Source: Arcobacter sp. F2176
GTDB taxonomy: Bacteria; Campylobacterota; Campylobacteria; Campylobacterales; Arcobacteraceae
Assembly: GCF_004116465.1 (NCBI RefSeq)
Contig: NZ_PDJV01000003.1
Span: 225,752-289,751, forward strand
Direction: 5' to 3'
Length of the DNA: 64,000 nucleotides
Part shown: in pieces, positions 53,921 through 61,949 of the stretch
Layout: every line of letters begins with the position of its first letter
Position numbering within the stretch: the stretch's first letter is position 1
Program-made: the position numbers and the translations under genes
Notes under the pieces: generated by a model
The model's input: only the letters and a program-made list of their open reading frames with translations
Told to the model about the DNA's origin: nothing
Database searches by the model: none

Positions 53921-54928
53921 TTATTTAAATGGTCTAAAGCCAACACCGTATGGGTTGCTTTTAGGTAAATTTTGAATACGACTTAAACCGATATCATCAA
54001 TTTGTACATCTTGAGATTTTTTTAGTTTTCCATAAACTTCTCTATTCTTTTTTATTTGATCTAAAAAAGATTTATTATCTGAATTACTTAAATATAGTAA
54101 TGACATAGCGTTACGATAAGAAATCGCACTTTTATACTCTTCATTTAGTACTGTTAAAATTTCTGCTAAAATCATATTTGTAGTTTGTGTTTGTTGGTAA
54201 ATATCTGAACTATTTTCAATATATGATATATATTTAGCGACTTTTTCTTGTCTTGCTTTTCTTTTTTCTTTTTCTTCTTCATTTGGTAAGAAGTATTTAT
54301 TCCATATATCATTATTCATTTTTAAAGCATAGTTTCTATATCCTTCTTTACTTTTACCTTGTAATGAAGCAAGGTAATCTCTTAGCAAAAGATTTTTACT
54401 TATCTTTGCATAATCAAGTGTTTCCAAATTCTTTTTTGCGTCCTCGAGCGAATTAGAACTTAAAGCAGCTGTTAATTTTTTCATTTCTTCATCATAAGCT
54501 TGTAATTTTGCTTTATCAAAATTTTTCATAATTGCGTCGTCGGCATTATCGAAATAACTTTGTATTTCATTAGTAATATTTTTATAAAGAATTCCCTCTG
54601 TCGAGTTAGTTTTGATTGAATCTCTACCTAAATCAAATAAAGATTTTACTTCTGCATTACTTGTTGCCTCTTGTAAATCTTTCATAGCACTTTGTAAATT
54701 AGAAAATGCACCCTCAAGGTTATCTTTAGCGTTGTAAATTTGTCTTTTTGTTTCGTCCATAGCTGTACGAATACCACCTAAAGTTTTTATTTGGGTAGTT
54801 GCAGCATCTATCATTTTTGTCATTTGTTGGATCTGCTGCATAAAGTAAACATAACTTGTAGGATCTGTCGTTACAAAGCTAAAAGAAAGCTGATAAGATA
54901 ATAATAAAACAAGAAATTTTTTTAACAT
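53921..54928 (-). CDS. virB5: VirB5 minor pilin-type protein
   Basis: About 335 residues with a signal peptide (MLKKFLVLLLSYQLSFS) and a long helical body (YFMQQIQQMTKMIDAATTQIKTLGGIRTAMDETKRQIYNAKDNLEG), as in VirB5/TraE-like pilus-tip proteins. I chose the ATG at 54928, preceded by AGAGGA, over one 21 bases upstream inside virB4. It is longer than Agrobacterium VirB5. Confidence 0.8.
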   Translation of the reverse strand: MLKKFLVLLLSYQLSFSFVTTDPTSYVYFMQQIQQMTKMIDAATTQIKTLGGIRTAMDETKRQIYNAKDNLEGAFSNLQSAMKDLQEATSNAEVKSLFDLGRDSIKTNSTEGILYKNITNEIQSYFDNADDAIMKNFDKAKLQAYDEEMKKLTAALSSNSLEDAKKNLETLDYAKISKNLLLRDYLASLQGKSKEGYRNYALKMNNDIWNKYFLPNEEEKEKRKARQEKVAKYISYIENSSDIYQQTQTTNMILAEILTVLNEEYKSAISYRNAMSLLYLSNSDNKSFLDQIKKNREVYGKLKKSQDVQIDDIGLSRIQNLPKSNPYGVGFRPFK

Positions 54929-57261
54929 TTTAAATATTCCTCTCTCCAATTGATTGGATCTTCTTTTTTACATTTTTTCATTAAATTTATGGCAGATGTT
55001 GAACTATTAAAGATATTTAAGTAACTTCCTAAAGGGGCTAAATCTACATTTAAAATAGTACTTCCGCCACCAATTCTTTTTAGTAATACTTCTCTTTTTC
55101 CAGTTGGATTTTTTATAAATCTAAACTCTTCACTAGTTAAATTTAAAGTTGTTTTGTAATCTTCATCAACTGTAGAATCGGGAAATAAAATTAAATTTGC
55201 TAGAGAGCCACCAAGTATTTGTTTAGCATAGGTATTAGTTTGAAAAAATTTATGATCTTGTGCTGCCATAACAATCGCTATATTTTTTTTTCTAAATTGG
55301 AAAACTGCTTTTGCTATTTGTTGAGCATAAAAAGGATTTTCTAAATATTCTCTTATTTCATCAATAAATAAAAGTCCACAACCATCAACAGAATTTTCAA
55401 CAACTTTCATAAATCTATGAAATAAATAAATAGCAACTAATCCTGAAGCTTCTTTATTGCTAAGTACCGTATCCATATTGAAAGCAGAAATTCTACGACT
55501 AAAATCTAAACTATCTTTTTCACTTGCAAAAAATCTTCTATTAGAACCATGAACCCAATTGTACATTTTACTTACAATATCGTTTTCATCTTTTTCAATA
55601 CCAAATGCACTTAATAAATGAAAAAAAGTTCTATCTTTTTTATCAAGGTTTTCATAATTAGAATTAATAGCAGCGTCAATTATTTTAATTGATTCTGCGT
55701 CTTTATCTTCTGTTTGTGTCATAGCCTTGAAGAAGTTTTTTAAAAATTCTCTATTCTCAATATTATCGGGAAGTTGTAAAGGATTTAAAGAAACATTATT
55801 ATCAAAATCTGAATAATTCCCGTCCATAAATTCTGTGAATACTCTCATACCTTGCAATGAATCTAAAATAAGAGTTTTTAAATTTTTAAATTTTTGTGAT
55901 TCTTCAATTAAAAATGTCATTAAAGCAGTTTTACCTACTCCAATTCCACCGATTATTACAGTATTCCCACTCTCAAAAGGTAGAGGGCTTTTATGAAAAG
56001 TAAAATCAAACACCGTATTATGTGAGTTATAAAATTGAGTTACAGGCATGTTTCCCCAAGAACATTTTGAATAACCTTGAGAAACAGTCGAAAAAGTATT
56101 TAATGAAGCTATATATTCAGTTTTTAAATTACGCTTCCTTGTGTTGTAATTTTCTAGACCTGGAAGAGCAGAAAAAAACAACGGTTCAATGTTTGTAGTT
56201 TCTACGACCGATTGATAACCAAATCTATTTATAATTGATTGTATTTCATTTACATTTTCATCAAGCACAGTAAGGCTATCATTTTTAATTTGCATAGTAA
56301 AAGAGTAATCATATAAATTAGTAGTTGAACCCTCTATTTCTTCTGAAAGGGCATAAAGGTTTTTAATAGCTGTTTCACTAGATACAAAGAAACTCATAAC
56401 ATTTTTGATTTTATCAAGGATAATTTCAATAGCTGTAATTTTTGGAACTTTTTTAAACGATTGATGTAAAATGAATTCAACCTTTGAACTCATTAATTCC
56501 TCAAGTAAAGAAGAATCAAATTTTTCATTATTAAAAAGCATAATACTAATAAATTTAGAATAGATCTTTGAATTGTTTTCATAGATCATATAATCACTAT
56601 CATTAGGAAATGACAAAGTAGAGCTACAAATCAAATCTTTAATATAATTGTTTTTTGGTTTTTTTTGATAAGTATATTTTCCGTTTGCATAAGTAGTAAA
56701 GAAAGTTAATAATTCATCACCCTTTAATAAAGTTGGTGAAAATTCTTTTAATTCTCTAAGAACTTTATTACTAGTTAAAGTTACATTAGCATATTTTGCT
56801 TTTGTGCTATCTTCTATTAATTTCTCAAATACACTTAAATCACTAAAACGATCATTGCTTGTAGAACTAATAATTACATAGTGATATGATTTAAAATTTT
56901 CTGTAAAATTTTCACTCCATTTGTTAGAGATCATATCTTCATATTTATTACTGTATGTAACGAAATGATTTTTCTTTTGCATTTCTCTAGTTGAAAATGT
57001 AGTAAAAATTATCTTTTCATCAATAGAATTAAAAAAGATTCTACGATTATCATAATAGCTTTTTAACTTTGTTTTATCTAATCCCGAATATTCAAGCCCT
57101 TCAAGTCTTAGAACTTGCACAAAATCTTTATTTAATGTAACAAGAATACTATTGTTATCATTGTGAAATTTTACAAGAGGATTAACAGAAGAAAAAAGAG
57201 TTTCTTTTTGAATGGATTTTGAAGATAATTCAAGTATTTTTTTTATCAGATTAATTGACAT
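54922..57261 (-). CDS. virB4: VirB4 traffic ATPase
   Basis: 779 residues. N-terminal membrane-associated half, then the motor: Walker A GGIGVGKTALMTF near 440, Walker B GLLFIDEIREYL near 630, and the QDHKFFQTN, ILFPDSTVDEDY and GGGSTILNVDLAPLGSYL motifs of CagE/VirB4. It supplies energy for pilus biogenesis and transport. Overlaps virB5 by 7 bases and virB3 by 11. Confidence 0.94.
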   Translation of the reverse strand: MSINLIKKILELSSKSIQKETLFSSVNPLVKFHNDNNSILVTLNKDFVQVLRLEGLEYSGLDKTKLKSYYDNRRIFFNSIDEKIIFTTFSTREMQKKNHFVTYSNKYEDMISNKWSENFTENFKSYHYVIISSTSNDRFSDLSVFEKLIEDSTKAKYANVTLTSNKVLRELKEFSPTLLKGDELLTFFTTYANGKYTYQKKPKNNYIKDLICSSTLSFPNDSDYMIYENNSKIYSKFISIMLFNNEKFDSSLLEELMSSKVEFILHQSFKKVPKITAIEIILDKIKNVMSFFVSSETAIKNLYALSEEIEGSTTNLYDYSFTMQIKNDSLTVLDENVNEIQSIINRFGYQSVVETTNIEPLFFSALPGLENYNTRKRNLKTEYIASLNTFSTVSQGYSKCSWGNMPVTQFYNSHNTVFDFTFHKSPLPFESGNTVIIGGIGVGKTALMTFLIEESQKFKNLKTLILDSLQGMRVFTEFMDGNYSDFDNNVSLNPLQLPDNIENREFLKNFFKAMTQTEDKDAESIKIIDAAINSNYENLDKKDRTFFHLLSAFGIEKDENDIVSKMYNWVHGSNRRFFASEKDSLDFSRRISAFNMDTVLSNKEASGLVAIYLFHRFMKVVENSVDGCGLLFIDEIREYLENPFYAQQIAKAVFQFRKKNIAIVMAAQDHKFFQTNTYAKQILGGSLANLILFPDSTVDEDYKTTLNLTSEEFRFIKNPTGKREVLLKRIGGGSTILNVDLAPLGSYLNIFNSSTSAINLMKKCKKEDPINWREEYLKC

Positions 57262-57547
57262 ATTTATTACCTTTAAAAGATTTTTCTTTATTTTTTGAAC
57301 CTTTAATTTTTATATTTTTAATGATATTGATATTTAAAAAATCAGGATCACGCTTAGAAAAAAGAAAAAGAAAAACATACACTATAAAAAAAGTTGGAAC
57401 TGCTCCCCAAAGCCCCAACAAATTTAATACAATAGCCGTAATAACCATATCTAAAAACCAACCAACACGAGGAATACCTTTAACTAAAATGGGAGCAGTT
57501 AAAAGTCTATTGTTTTCAATTTTTAAATTAAAATTATCGTTATTCAT
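57251..57547 (-). CDS. virB3: VirB3
   Basis: 98 residues. LLTAPILVKGIPRVGWFLDMVITAIVLNLLGLWGAVPTFFIVYVFLFLFSKRDPDFLNI is the VirB3 pattern: two close membrane helices and the conserved R-DP motif after them. It binds VirB4 at the inner membrane. Confidence 0.88.
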   Translation of the reverse strand: MNNDNFNLKIENNRLLTAPILVKGIPRVGWFLDMVITAIVLNLLGLWGAVPTFFIVYVFLFLFSKRDPDFLNINIIKNIKIKGSKNKEKSFKGNKYVN

Positions 57548-57554
57548 TATTTAC

Positions 57555-57842
57555 TCAAGATACAATCGCAGCAATACCACTAGCACTTAAAATAAACGCT
57601 GAACCGATAAGAATAGCAATTAACCATTCTTTAGCCACATTTCCTTTATTAAAGAGGTACATATAACCAACAACAACAATAACAATAGTCAAAATTCCAA
57701 CAAGGATTTTAGAAGTTAAAACATCAACAAGTTGATCTAATAAATTAGTTGTTTTTGTTACATCTATTGCAGCCATTAAATAATAAGGTAAAAAAAGCAG
57801 TAATGAGATTAGTTTTTTTAATTTAAAAATCATCTCGTTCAC
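57555..57842 (-). CDS. virB2: VirB2 pilin
   Basis: 95 residues. Long hydrophobic signal (LKKLISLLLFLPYYLMA), then two helices separated by a short loop (ILVGILTIVIVVVGYMYLFNKGNVAKEWLIAILIGSAFILSASGIAAIVS), the two-helix VirB2/TrbC pilin fold that polymerises into the conjugation pilus. First of the canonical virB genes; virB1 (lytic transglycosylase) is not present in the window. Confidence 0.88.
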   Translation of the reverse strand: MNEMIFKLKKLISLLLFLPYYLMAAIDVTKTTNLLDQLVDVLTSKILVGILTIVIVVVGYMYLFNKGNVAKEWLIAILIGSAFILSASGIAAIVS

Positions 57843-58185
57843 CCTCTAAGTTTTCAACTTTTAAATAAAAATTTATCATTTTGTCAGAGCCTTTAGCTTT
57901 TACCTGGTTTGGTGAAAAAATATCAATAAAAAGCCTTTTACCTTGGATAATTAATTCATCACCAGCAATTAATTTTTTACACTGATCAGAAGTAAGAGAA
58001 AAATCTTTTAAAAGTGGTACTTTTAAATTAAATTTAAAATCACAACCAACATAAGATTTACTCTCTTTATCATAATGACCTTTTGAACATACTAGAGCTT
58101 TAAATGCTTTAGTAACTGGATCTTTTTCTCTTTGAATAATTCCCTCTTGACATTTAGGACATATTGTTTTATTTTGTTCGCTCAT
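57823..58185 (-). CDS. Zinc-ribbon protein upstream of virB2
   Basis: 120 residues. CPKCQEGIIQREKDPVTKAFKALVCSKGHYDKESKSYVGCDF gives a four-cysteine ribbon like the C-terminal fingers of topoisomerase I; the second half is a small beta domain (ELIIQGKRLFIDIFSP). It overlaps virB2 by 20 bases. Single-stranded DNA binding is plausible; no function is known. Confidence 0.6.
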   Translation of the reverse strand: MSEQNKTICPKCQEGIIQREKDPVTKAFKALVCSKGHYDKESKSYVGCDFKFNLKVPLLKDFSLTSDQCKKLIAGDELIIQGKRLFIDIFSPNQVKAKGSDKMINFYLKVENLEGERDDF

Positions 58186-58208
58186 TTCTCATTTTCTCCA
58201 TTTGAACT

Positions 58209-58535
58209 TTAATAATTTTTAGGCGTGAATTGTTCAACACCAACTAAAGCAGATAATAAATTATTAACTACAGCCCTATCACTTTTTGAATTTGATATGT
58301 TTTTAATTTCTTCGTATAACTCCTTATAGTAAATTGATTTATTTGTAATCTTTATTCTTGCACTTTTTCTTTTTGCATTTTCACCAGGTGCGAAGTCGAT
58401 AGAAAACAAATTTTCAGAAGTTGAAAATTCTCTATGCACATAATGAATTGCACAATCAAAAAAATCTTTGTATGGGATTAACTCTTCATATAATTGAACC
58501 ATTAATTCAAAATTATTATTTTCAAAATTATTCAT
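58209..58535 (-). CDS. Small protein in the transfer operon
   Basis: 108 residues, acidic and soluble (FELMVQLYEELIPYKDFFDCAIHYVHREFSTSENLFSID), with no motif recognised. Overlaps the initiator-like gene by 8 bases. Confidence 0.5.
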   Translation of the reverse strand: MNNFENNNFELMVQLYEELIPYKDFFDCAIHYVHREFSTSENLFSIDFAPGENAKRKSARIKITNKSIYYKELYEEIKNISNSKSDRAVVNNLLSALVGVEQFTPKNY

Positions 58536-59619
58536 ATTTTTTAAATGCTCCTTTCATTTTTTCTGTAAATTTTTTAATATTTTCTGCATAATTTTCTATT
58601 ATTGATTTATTATTTCTAGTGTAAGCATGAGGAGGTAATAATTGACTTCTTATATAATCCTCTTCGACTAGCCAATCTTTTTTAAGTTGATCGTCATTTT
58701 CGTATTCTGCAAGATATATATTGTCAGTAAATTTTATTCTTTTAAATTTGTAGTATTTATGTTGATATGATTTCAAAGGATCTAAATTTTCATGTGCAGC
58801 AGTTAAAGTTTCAATATTATCTTTTAGTTCTTCAGCTTCTAGCTTTTTATATATTTTTTCAGCTAGAGAGAATTCATTATTTTTAATGCTGTTTATAATT
58901 CCTTGCTTATAGCCAGGTATATTTCCAATTTCTCCAATTTCAATTTTATTTTTAATTTTGTTTGTAGTCATATAGAAGTTAGCAACTTTATTAATATCTT
59001 CAAAAGGAATAAAACTGTTTTCATTGTAATCATTTGCTTTGATTTTATAAGATAAGTTTTTCAATCTATCAGCAAGATTTGTTTTTGAAATATTTCCTTC
59101 TGAATGAAGCTCTTTAATTTGTTCTAGTTCTTTAGTGATATTTTCATCTTGTTCGCTATCTTCAATTATTTCTTTATTATTAAAGTGTTCATCAAATTCT
59201 TTTAAATACTGTTCTTTCTTCCAATTTAGATCTAATGTATAATAAACAGTTTGTTTACCATTCGTACCTACATATTCCCTTTTTAATAAACCTTTATCTT
59301 CTAAATCTTTTTTAATATTTTTTACAGTAGAAATGGCATTTTTTAATCTTTTAGCTTTAAAAAGCTCTTTCTCATTTTCACTATCTAAAGAGTTATAATT
59401 CTCTTCTGCTTTTGTACCTGGTGTTATTAATCCAAAGCCACAATAAAAAGCAATAGTTCTATTAGAGGGGAAAGAATTGTTTTGTCTATCTTTTATATCA
59501 GCATGACTTAAAATTGCACTTACCACTTTTAATTGTCCTTCATTTAAATATCTAAAAAACCAAGGCTCTATTTGTATAGGTCTTGTTTTTGGTTTGATTA
59601 TTCTTAGTTGCTTTTCCAA
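58528..59619 (-). CDS. Replication-initiator-like winged-helix protein
   Basis: 363 residues. The N-terminal part (LNEGQLKVVSAILSHADIKDRQNNSFPSNRTIAFYCGFG, then NAISTVKNIKKDLEDKGLLKREYVG) is a winged helix of the kind seen in plasmid RepA and phage O-like initiators. The rest is helical (about 150-300). Together with the iterons at 32580, which would be near it on the excised circle, this suggests replication of the element. An activator role at another promoter is the alternative. It lies 10 bases after an HTH gene. Confidence 0.6.
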   Translation of the reverse strand: MEKQLRIIKPKTRPIQIEPWFFRYLNEGQLKVVSAILSHADIKDRQNNSFPSNRTIAFYCGFGLITPGTKAEENYNSLDSENEKELFKAKRLKNAISTVKNIKKDLEDKGLLKREYVGTNGKQTVYYTLDLNWKKEQYLKEFDEHFNNKEIIEDSEQDENITKELEQIKELHSEGNISKTNLADRLKNLSYKIKANDYNENSFIPFEDINKVANFYMTTNKIKNKIEIGEIGNIPGYKQGIINSIKNNEFSLAEKIYKKLEAEELKDNIETLTAAHENLDPLKSYQHKYYKFKRIKFTDNIYLAEYENDDQLKKDWLVEEDYIRSQLLPPHAYTRNNKSIIENYAENIKKFTEKMKGAFKKYE

Positions 59620-59629
59620 AATCCCACTT

Positions 59630-60067
59630 TTAAATAGTTTTTACTTCGTTGTTCTCTAATAATGATTTCATAACTATGTATGGATCATAAACTATGATTT
59701 TTCTTCCTGCTGCATTACCACCTGTTAATTGATAATGTGGAAGTTCTCTTTTTCTTCTTTTCTTTTCGATTTGTCTTTCACTAAGACCAGTAAGTTTTGA
59801 GAGTGTTTGTTTGTTACAAGTAATAGGCTTCATTTTGTCAGCGAGTAAAAAGAACTCTAATAATAGATTTATGATATTTTCTTTATCGTCAATTTTTTTA
59901 AGTTTTTCGATAAATTCTTTTGTGAGTGAACTAATTGAATATCTAATAATTATTTCATTAACTAGATCATTTGAAATATTTAAATCTTTAAGCATACTCT
60001 CAAGACTATAGTTTGAAAAATTCCCATTGATTGAATATTTATCAAATAGTTTCATTTTCTTTTCCAT
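59630..60067 (-). CDS. HTH protein with AlpA-like C-terminal domain
   Basis: 145 residues. The N-terminal half is helical; the C-terminal part (NKQTLSKLTGLSERQIEKKRRKRELPHYQLTGGNAAGRKIIVYDPYIVMKSLLE) is an AlpA/excisionase-type winged HTH reading a small binding site. Likely regulates the replication-transfer operon it opens. Overlaps the preceding membrane-protein gene by 16 bases. Confidence 0.65.
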   Translation of the reverse strand: MEKKMKLFDKYSINGNFSNYSLESMLKDLNISNDLVNEIIIRYSISSLTKEFIEKLKKIDDKENIINLLLEFFLLADKMKPITCNKQTLSKLTGLSERQIEKKRRKRELPHYQLTGGNAAGRKIIVYDPYIVMKSLLENNEVKTI

Positions 60068-60330
60068 GTAAGTATTTTAAAAGGATAAATAATCATATAA
60101 AATACAAGAATAGAAATTTTGAAAAAGTAAAATATATTTTCTATATTTATTTTTGACAAAGCATAAAATGCTAGATTTAAATCATTATTATTTTCACTTA
60201 ACATAAACCAAATAAGTAAAAGCATACTTAAAAATAGTGAATCAAGAAGTGCGACAATAGCCATTCCTAACATAGTTAATAAATCACATATAATAGTTAA
60301 TTGTTTTGCTGTTAATTTAAAATTTCTCAT
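60052..60330 (-). CDS. Small membrane protein
   Basis: 92 residues with three hydrophobic segments (10-30, 32-45, 68-88). Not recognised. Starts 1 base after the excisionase-like stop and overlaps the HTH gene by 16 bases, so it is in the same operon. Confidence 0.5.
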   Translation of the reverse strand: MRNFKLTAKQLTIICDLLTMLGMAIVALLDSLFLSMLLLIWFMLSENNNDLNLAFYALSKINIENIFYFFKISILVFYMIIYPFKILTWKRK

Positions 60331-60331
60331 T

Positions 60332-60502
60332 TTATTTACCTAGTTTTTTTATAAATTCATTAACCTCTTCAAGGTTATATCTGTAACTTCTGCCTATCTT
60401 TTTATATGGCATACCTTTTTCTTTTCTCAATTTATCAACATCATAAGCAGAGATATTTAGCCTTACAGCTAACTCTTCTTTTGTTAGTAATGTTTCATTC
60501 AT
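60332..60502 (-). CDS. Excisionase/AlpA-like HTH protein
   Basis: 56 residues: LTKEELAVRLNISAYDVDKLRKEKGMPYKKIGRSYRYNLEEVNEF, the complete MerR/AlpA excisionase fold with a winged HTH and the Y-x-x-IGRSYRY beta turn. AAAGGA lies 7 bases before the ATG. First gene of the long minus-strand operon; it could direct excision with the integrase or regulate the transfer operon. Short enough to be overlooked. Confidence 0.78.
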   Translation of the reverse strand: MNETLLTKEELAVRLNISAYDVDKLRKEKGMPYKKIGRSYRYNLEEVNEFIKKLGK

Positions 60503-60649
60503 TTTTTTCCTTTTTTTTGTCTATAATTTCATCTATTAATAGGAATTTTGGTATCCTATAAGATTTATATGTATATATATGTATATTTATAAACGAATTA
60601 TTGAATTATATATGATTTGTTAGTTTATGTCAAGGAATAATTAAACGAT
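60503..60649. promoter_or_regulatory. Divergent control region
   Basis: AT-rich 147 bases between the excisionase-like operon (left) and the repressor (right). It contains AGGA and TCCT arms around TTTTGGTA and a tandem ATATGTATATATATGTATAT-type stretch near 60570, possible operators for the divergent repressor. No clear consensus promoter on either side. Confidence 0.45.
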
Positions 60650-61081
60650 ATGGAAGTAATTAAACAAAATATTAGTTTATCTAATAGAATTGAAGAAGCT
60701 TTTAATGCTAAAAAACTTAAACAATCAGATTTAGTGAAAAAATATGATTATTTATCTTCTGCTTTAATTAATAAATTTTTTAATACTCAAAAAACTGTTA
60801 CTAATCATTTAATAAGACTTTGTATTGATGAAAATATAAATTTGGATTGGTTATGTACAGGAAGAGGGGAAATGTTCATTACTAACAAATTATATAATAA
60901 ACAAGAAGAAAAAACTTCTGATTTATTAGTAGGAAGTAATTTAAATTCAGTACATGAACCAAATTTAGAATATAATTCAATAAGTAATCAATTAATTGTT
61001 GATATTAAAAAACTATCTCTCAAAAGACAAAAATATTATTATCATAGAGTAAAAGCAGATTTAATTGATGAAGAAAGTTAG
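60650..61081 (+). CDS. Phage-repressor-like HTH regulator
   Basis: 143 residues. LSNRIEEAFNAKKLKQSDLVKKYDYLSSALINKFFNTQKTVTNHLIRLCIDENINLDWLCTGRGEMF is the N-terminal domain of CI/S24-type repressors, ending in the characteristic DWLxTGxGxM. The C-terminal peptidase domain is absent, so it should not self-cleave. Divergent from the excisionase-like operon, thus its likely repressor. A lipoprotein gene follows by 14 bases. Confidence 0.78.
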   Translation: MEVIKQNISLSNRIEEAFNAKKLKQSDLVKKYDYLSSALINKFFNTQKTVTNHLIRLCIDENINLDWLCTGRGEMFITNKLYNKQEEKTSDLLVGSNLNSVHEPNLEYNSISNQLIVDIKKLSLKRQKYYYHRVKADLIDEES

Positions 61082-61095
61082 TAATAGGAGTTGAA

Positions 61096-61629
61096 ATGAA
61101 GAAAAATTTGTTGTATGCAGTACTTTTAAGTTTAGTTTTTGTAGGTTGTAATGATCCTAAAGAAGCAAATAAAAATAATTTTGAACAAGTGATAAATAAA
61201 TATTTATTAGAAAAAAAAGATAATCTTGTTTGTAGGTATGTAGGAGATAAATTTCCAATAGAAGATTCATTTGGAATAGGAGCAATGACTTATGAAAAAT
61301 ACACAAGTTATGGTTTACTAAAAAAAGAAACAAAAGAAAAAATAGTAAAAGATTTTTTTACGGGTAAAGAAAGAAAAGAAGAAAGAAATAATTATAATCT
61401 AACAGATCGTGGGAAAAAATATCTAACAAATGGTAAGTTTTGTTTTGGAACTCCAAAAGTTGAAAAAATAATTAACTTTACTGAACCCATGTCAGTAGGG
61501 GGAATGAAAATTACAGAAGTTAATTATACTTATATTTTAGAGGACTTACCTGAATGGTATAAAATCAATGAACCTATAAAAAGAAAAATAGGATTAATAT
61601 TAATGAATGATGGTTGGAGTTATAAATAA
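61096..61629 (+). CDS. Lipoprotein co-transcribed with the repressor
   Basis: 177 residues with lipobox (LLSLVFVGC, cysteine 18). Conserved-looking mature segments are YGLLKKETKEKIVKDFFTGKERKEERNNYNLTDRGKKYL, GKFCFGTPKVEKIINFTEP and EVNYTYILEDLPEWY; similar lipoproteins occur on plasmids, but I cannot name a family. Being expressed from the repressor side while the transfer operon is off, it could be an entry-exclusion protein; that is inference. Confidence 0.65.
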   Translation: MKKNLLYAVLLSLVFVGCNDPKEANKNNFEQVINKYLLEKKDNLVCRYVGDKFPIEDSFGIGAMTYEKYTSYGLLKKETKEKIVKDFFTGKERKEERNNYNLTDRGKKYLTNGKFCFGTPKVEKIINFTEPMSVGGMKITEVNYTYILEDLPEWYKINEPIKRKIGLILMNDGWSYK

Positions 61630-61669
61630 TTGCTCTTAGGAAAATTCTACATATATTAGATAAATCGTA

Positions 61670-61698
61670 TTGACAAAGGACTTTTAATTTAATATAAT
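61670..61698 (+). promoter_or_regulatory. Consensus promoter of the antisense RNA
   Basis: TTGACA (61670-61675), 17-base spacer, TATAAT (61693-61698). It is a perfect match to the housekeeping consensus, rare in this AT-rich genome type. Expected start near 61705. Confidence 0.88.
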
Positions 61699-61704
61699 GC
61701 TGAC

Positions 61705-61794
61705 ATGAAACAAAGGTTTCCTTTTTCAGGAGTGATGACCTGAATAGAGAGAATCAGAAAAGGGTAGAGCTGTTTAGCTTTACCCTTTTTTTTT
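61705..61794 (+). ncRNA. Structured antisense RNA of a putative type I toxin-antitoxin module
   Basis: About 90 nt between the consensus promoter and a strong terminator. Hairpin 1 is GAAAC-AAAG-GTTTC (61707-61720), hairpin 2 TTCAGG-AGTGATGA-CCTGAA (61725-61744), hairpin 3 the terminator. The 5' part (61706-61725) is complementary to 61844-61864 over 20 pairs with one bulge, covering the ribosome site and start codon of the peptide gene. Hairpin 2's loop is complementary over 7 nt to the loop of the hairpin after the peptide gene. A 12-codon frame from ATG 61705 is possible but unlikely to matter. Confidence 0.75.
61758..61794 (+). terminator. Strong terminator of the antisense RNA
   Basis: AAAAGGGTAGAGCT / AGCTTTACCCTTTT stem of 14 pairs (one G-U) with a GTTT loop, running into a T-tract ending at 61794. 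Confidence 0.93.
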
Positions 61795-61856
61795 GCTGGG
61801 TGGTTTGGCAAGAGTGAAAATTCTGGGGAAAGGGGATTTTCTCAAAAGGAGAACCT

Positions 61857-61919
61857 TTGTTTCAAAAATTAGTAATACTACTTTTGATATGTTTAATTTT
61901 TACGATTAAGGCATATTAA
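61857..61919 (+). CDS. 20-residue hydrophobic peptide, putative type I toxin (Ibs-like)
   Basis: TTG start, then FQKLVILLLICLIFTIKAY and TAA. AAGGAG lies 5 bases before the TTG; no ATG or GTG exists in frame back to the nearest stop. The peptide is a charged N terminus, one hydrophobic run and a polar end in AY, the same size and form as Ibs peptides of E. coli as I recall them. The 61844-61864 region over its ribosome site pairs with the upstream antisense RNA. No separate promoter is visible between 61795 and 61850, so it is probably read through from upstream. Translation is not shown. Confidence 0.55.
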   Translation: MFQKLVILLLICLIFTIKAY

Positions 61920-61925
61920 TAAAAG

Positions 61926-61944
61926 GGGGAATTCATCACTCCCC
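61926..61944. terminator. Hairpin after the peptide gene and integrase terminator
   Basis: GGGGA / TCCCC with a 9-nt loop. On the minus strand it is followed by CTTTTATT and should end the integrase transcript. On the plus strand its loop ATTCATCAC contains TCATCAC, complementary to GTGATGA in hairpin 2 of the antisense RNA. Confidence 0.7.
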
Positions 61945-61949
61945 TGGTA

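Noticed and set aside
61705..61743. Twelve-codon frame starting with ATG in the antisense RNA
   Set aside because: No ribosome site, starts at the expected transcription start and lies in paired hairpin arms; the RNA structure explains the sequence better.
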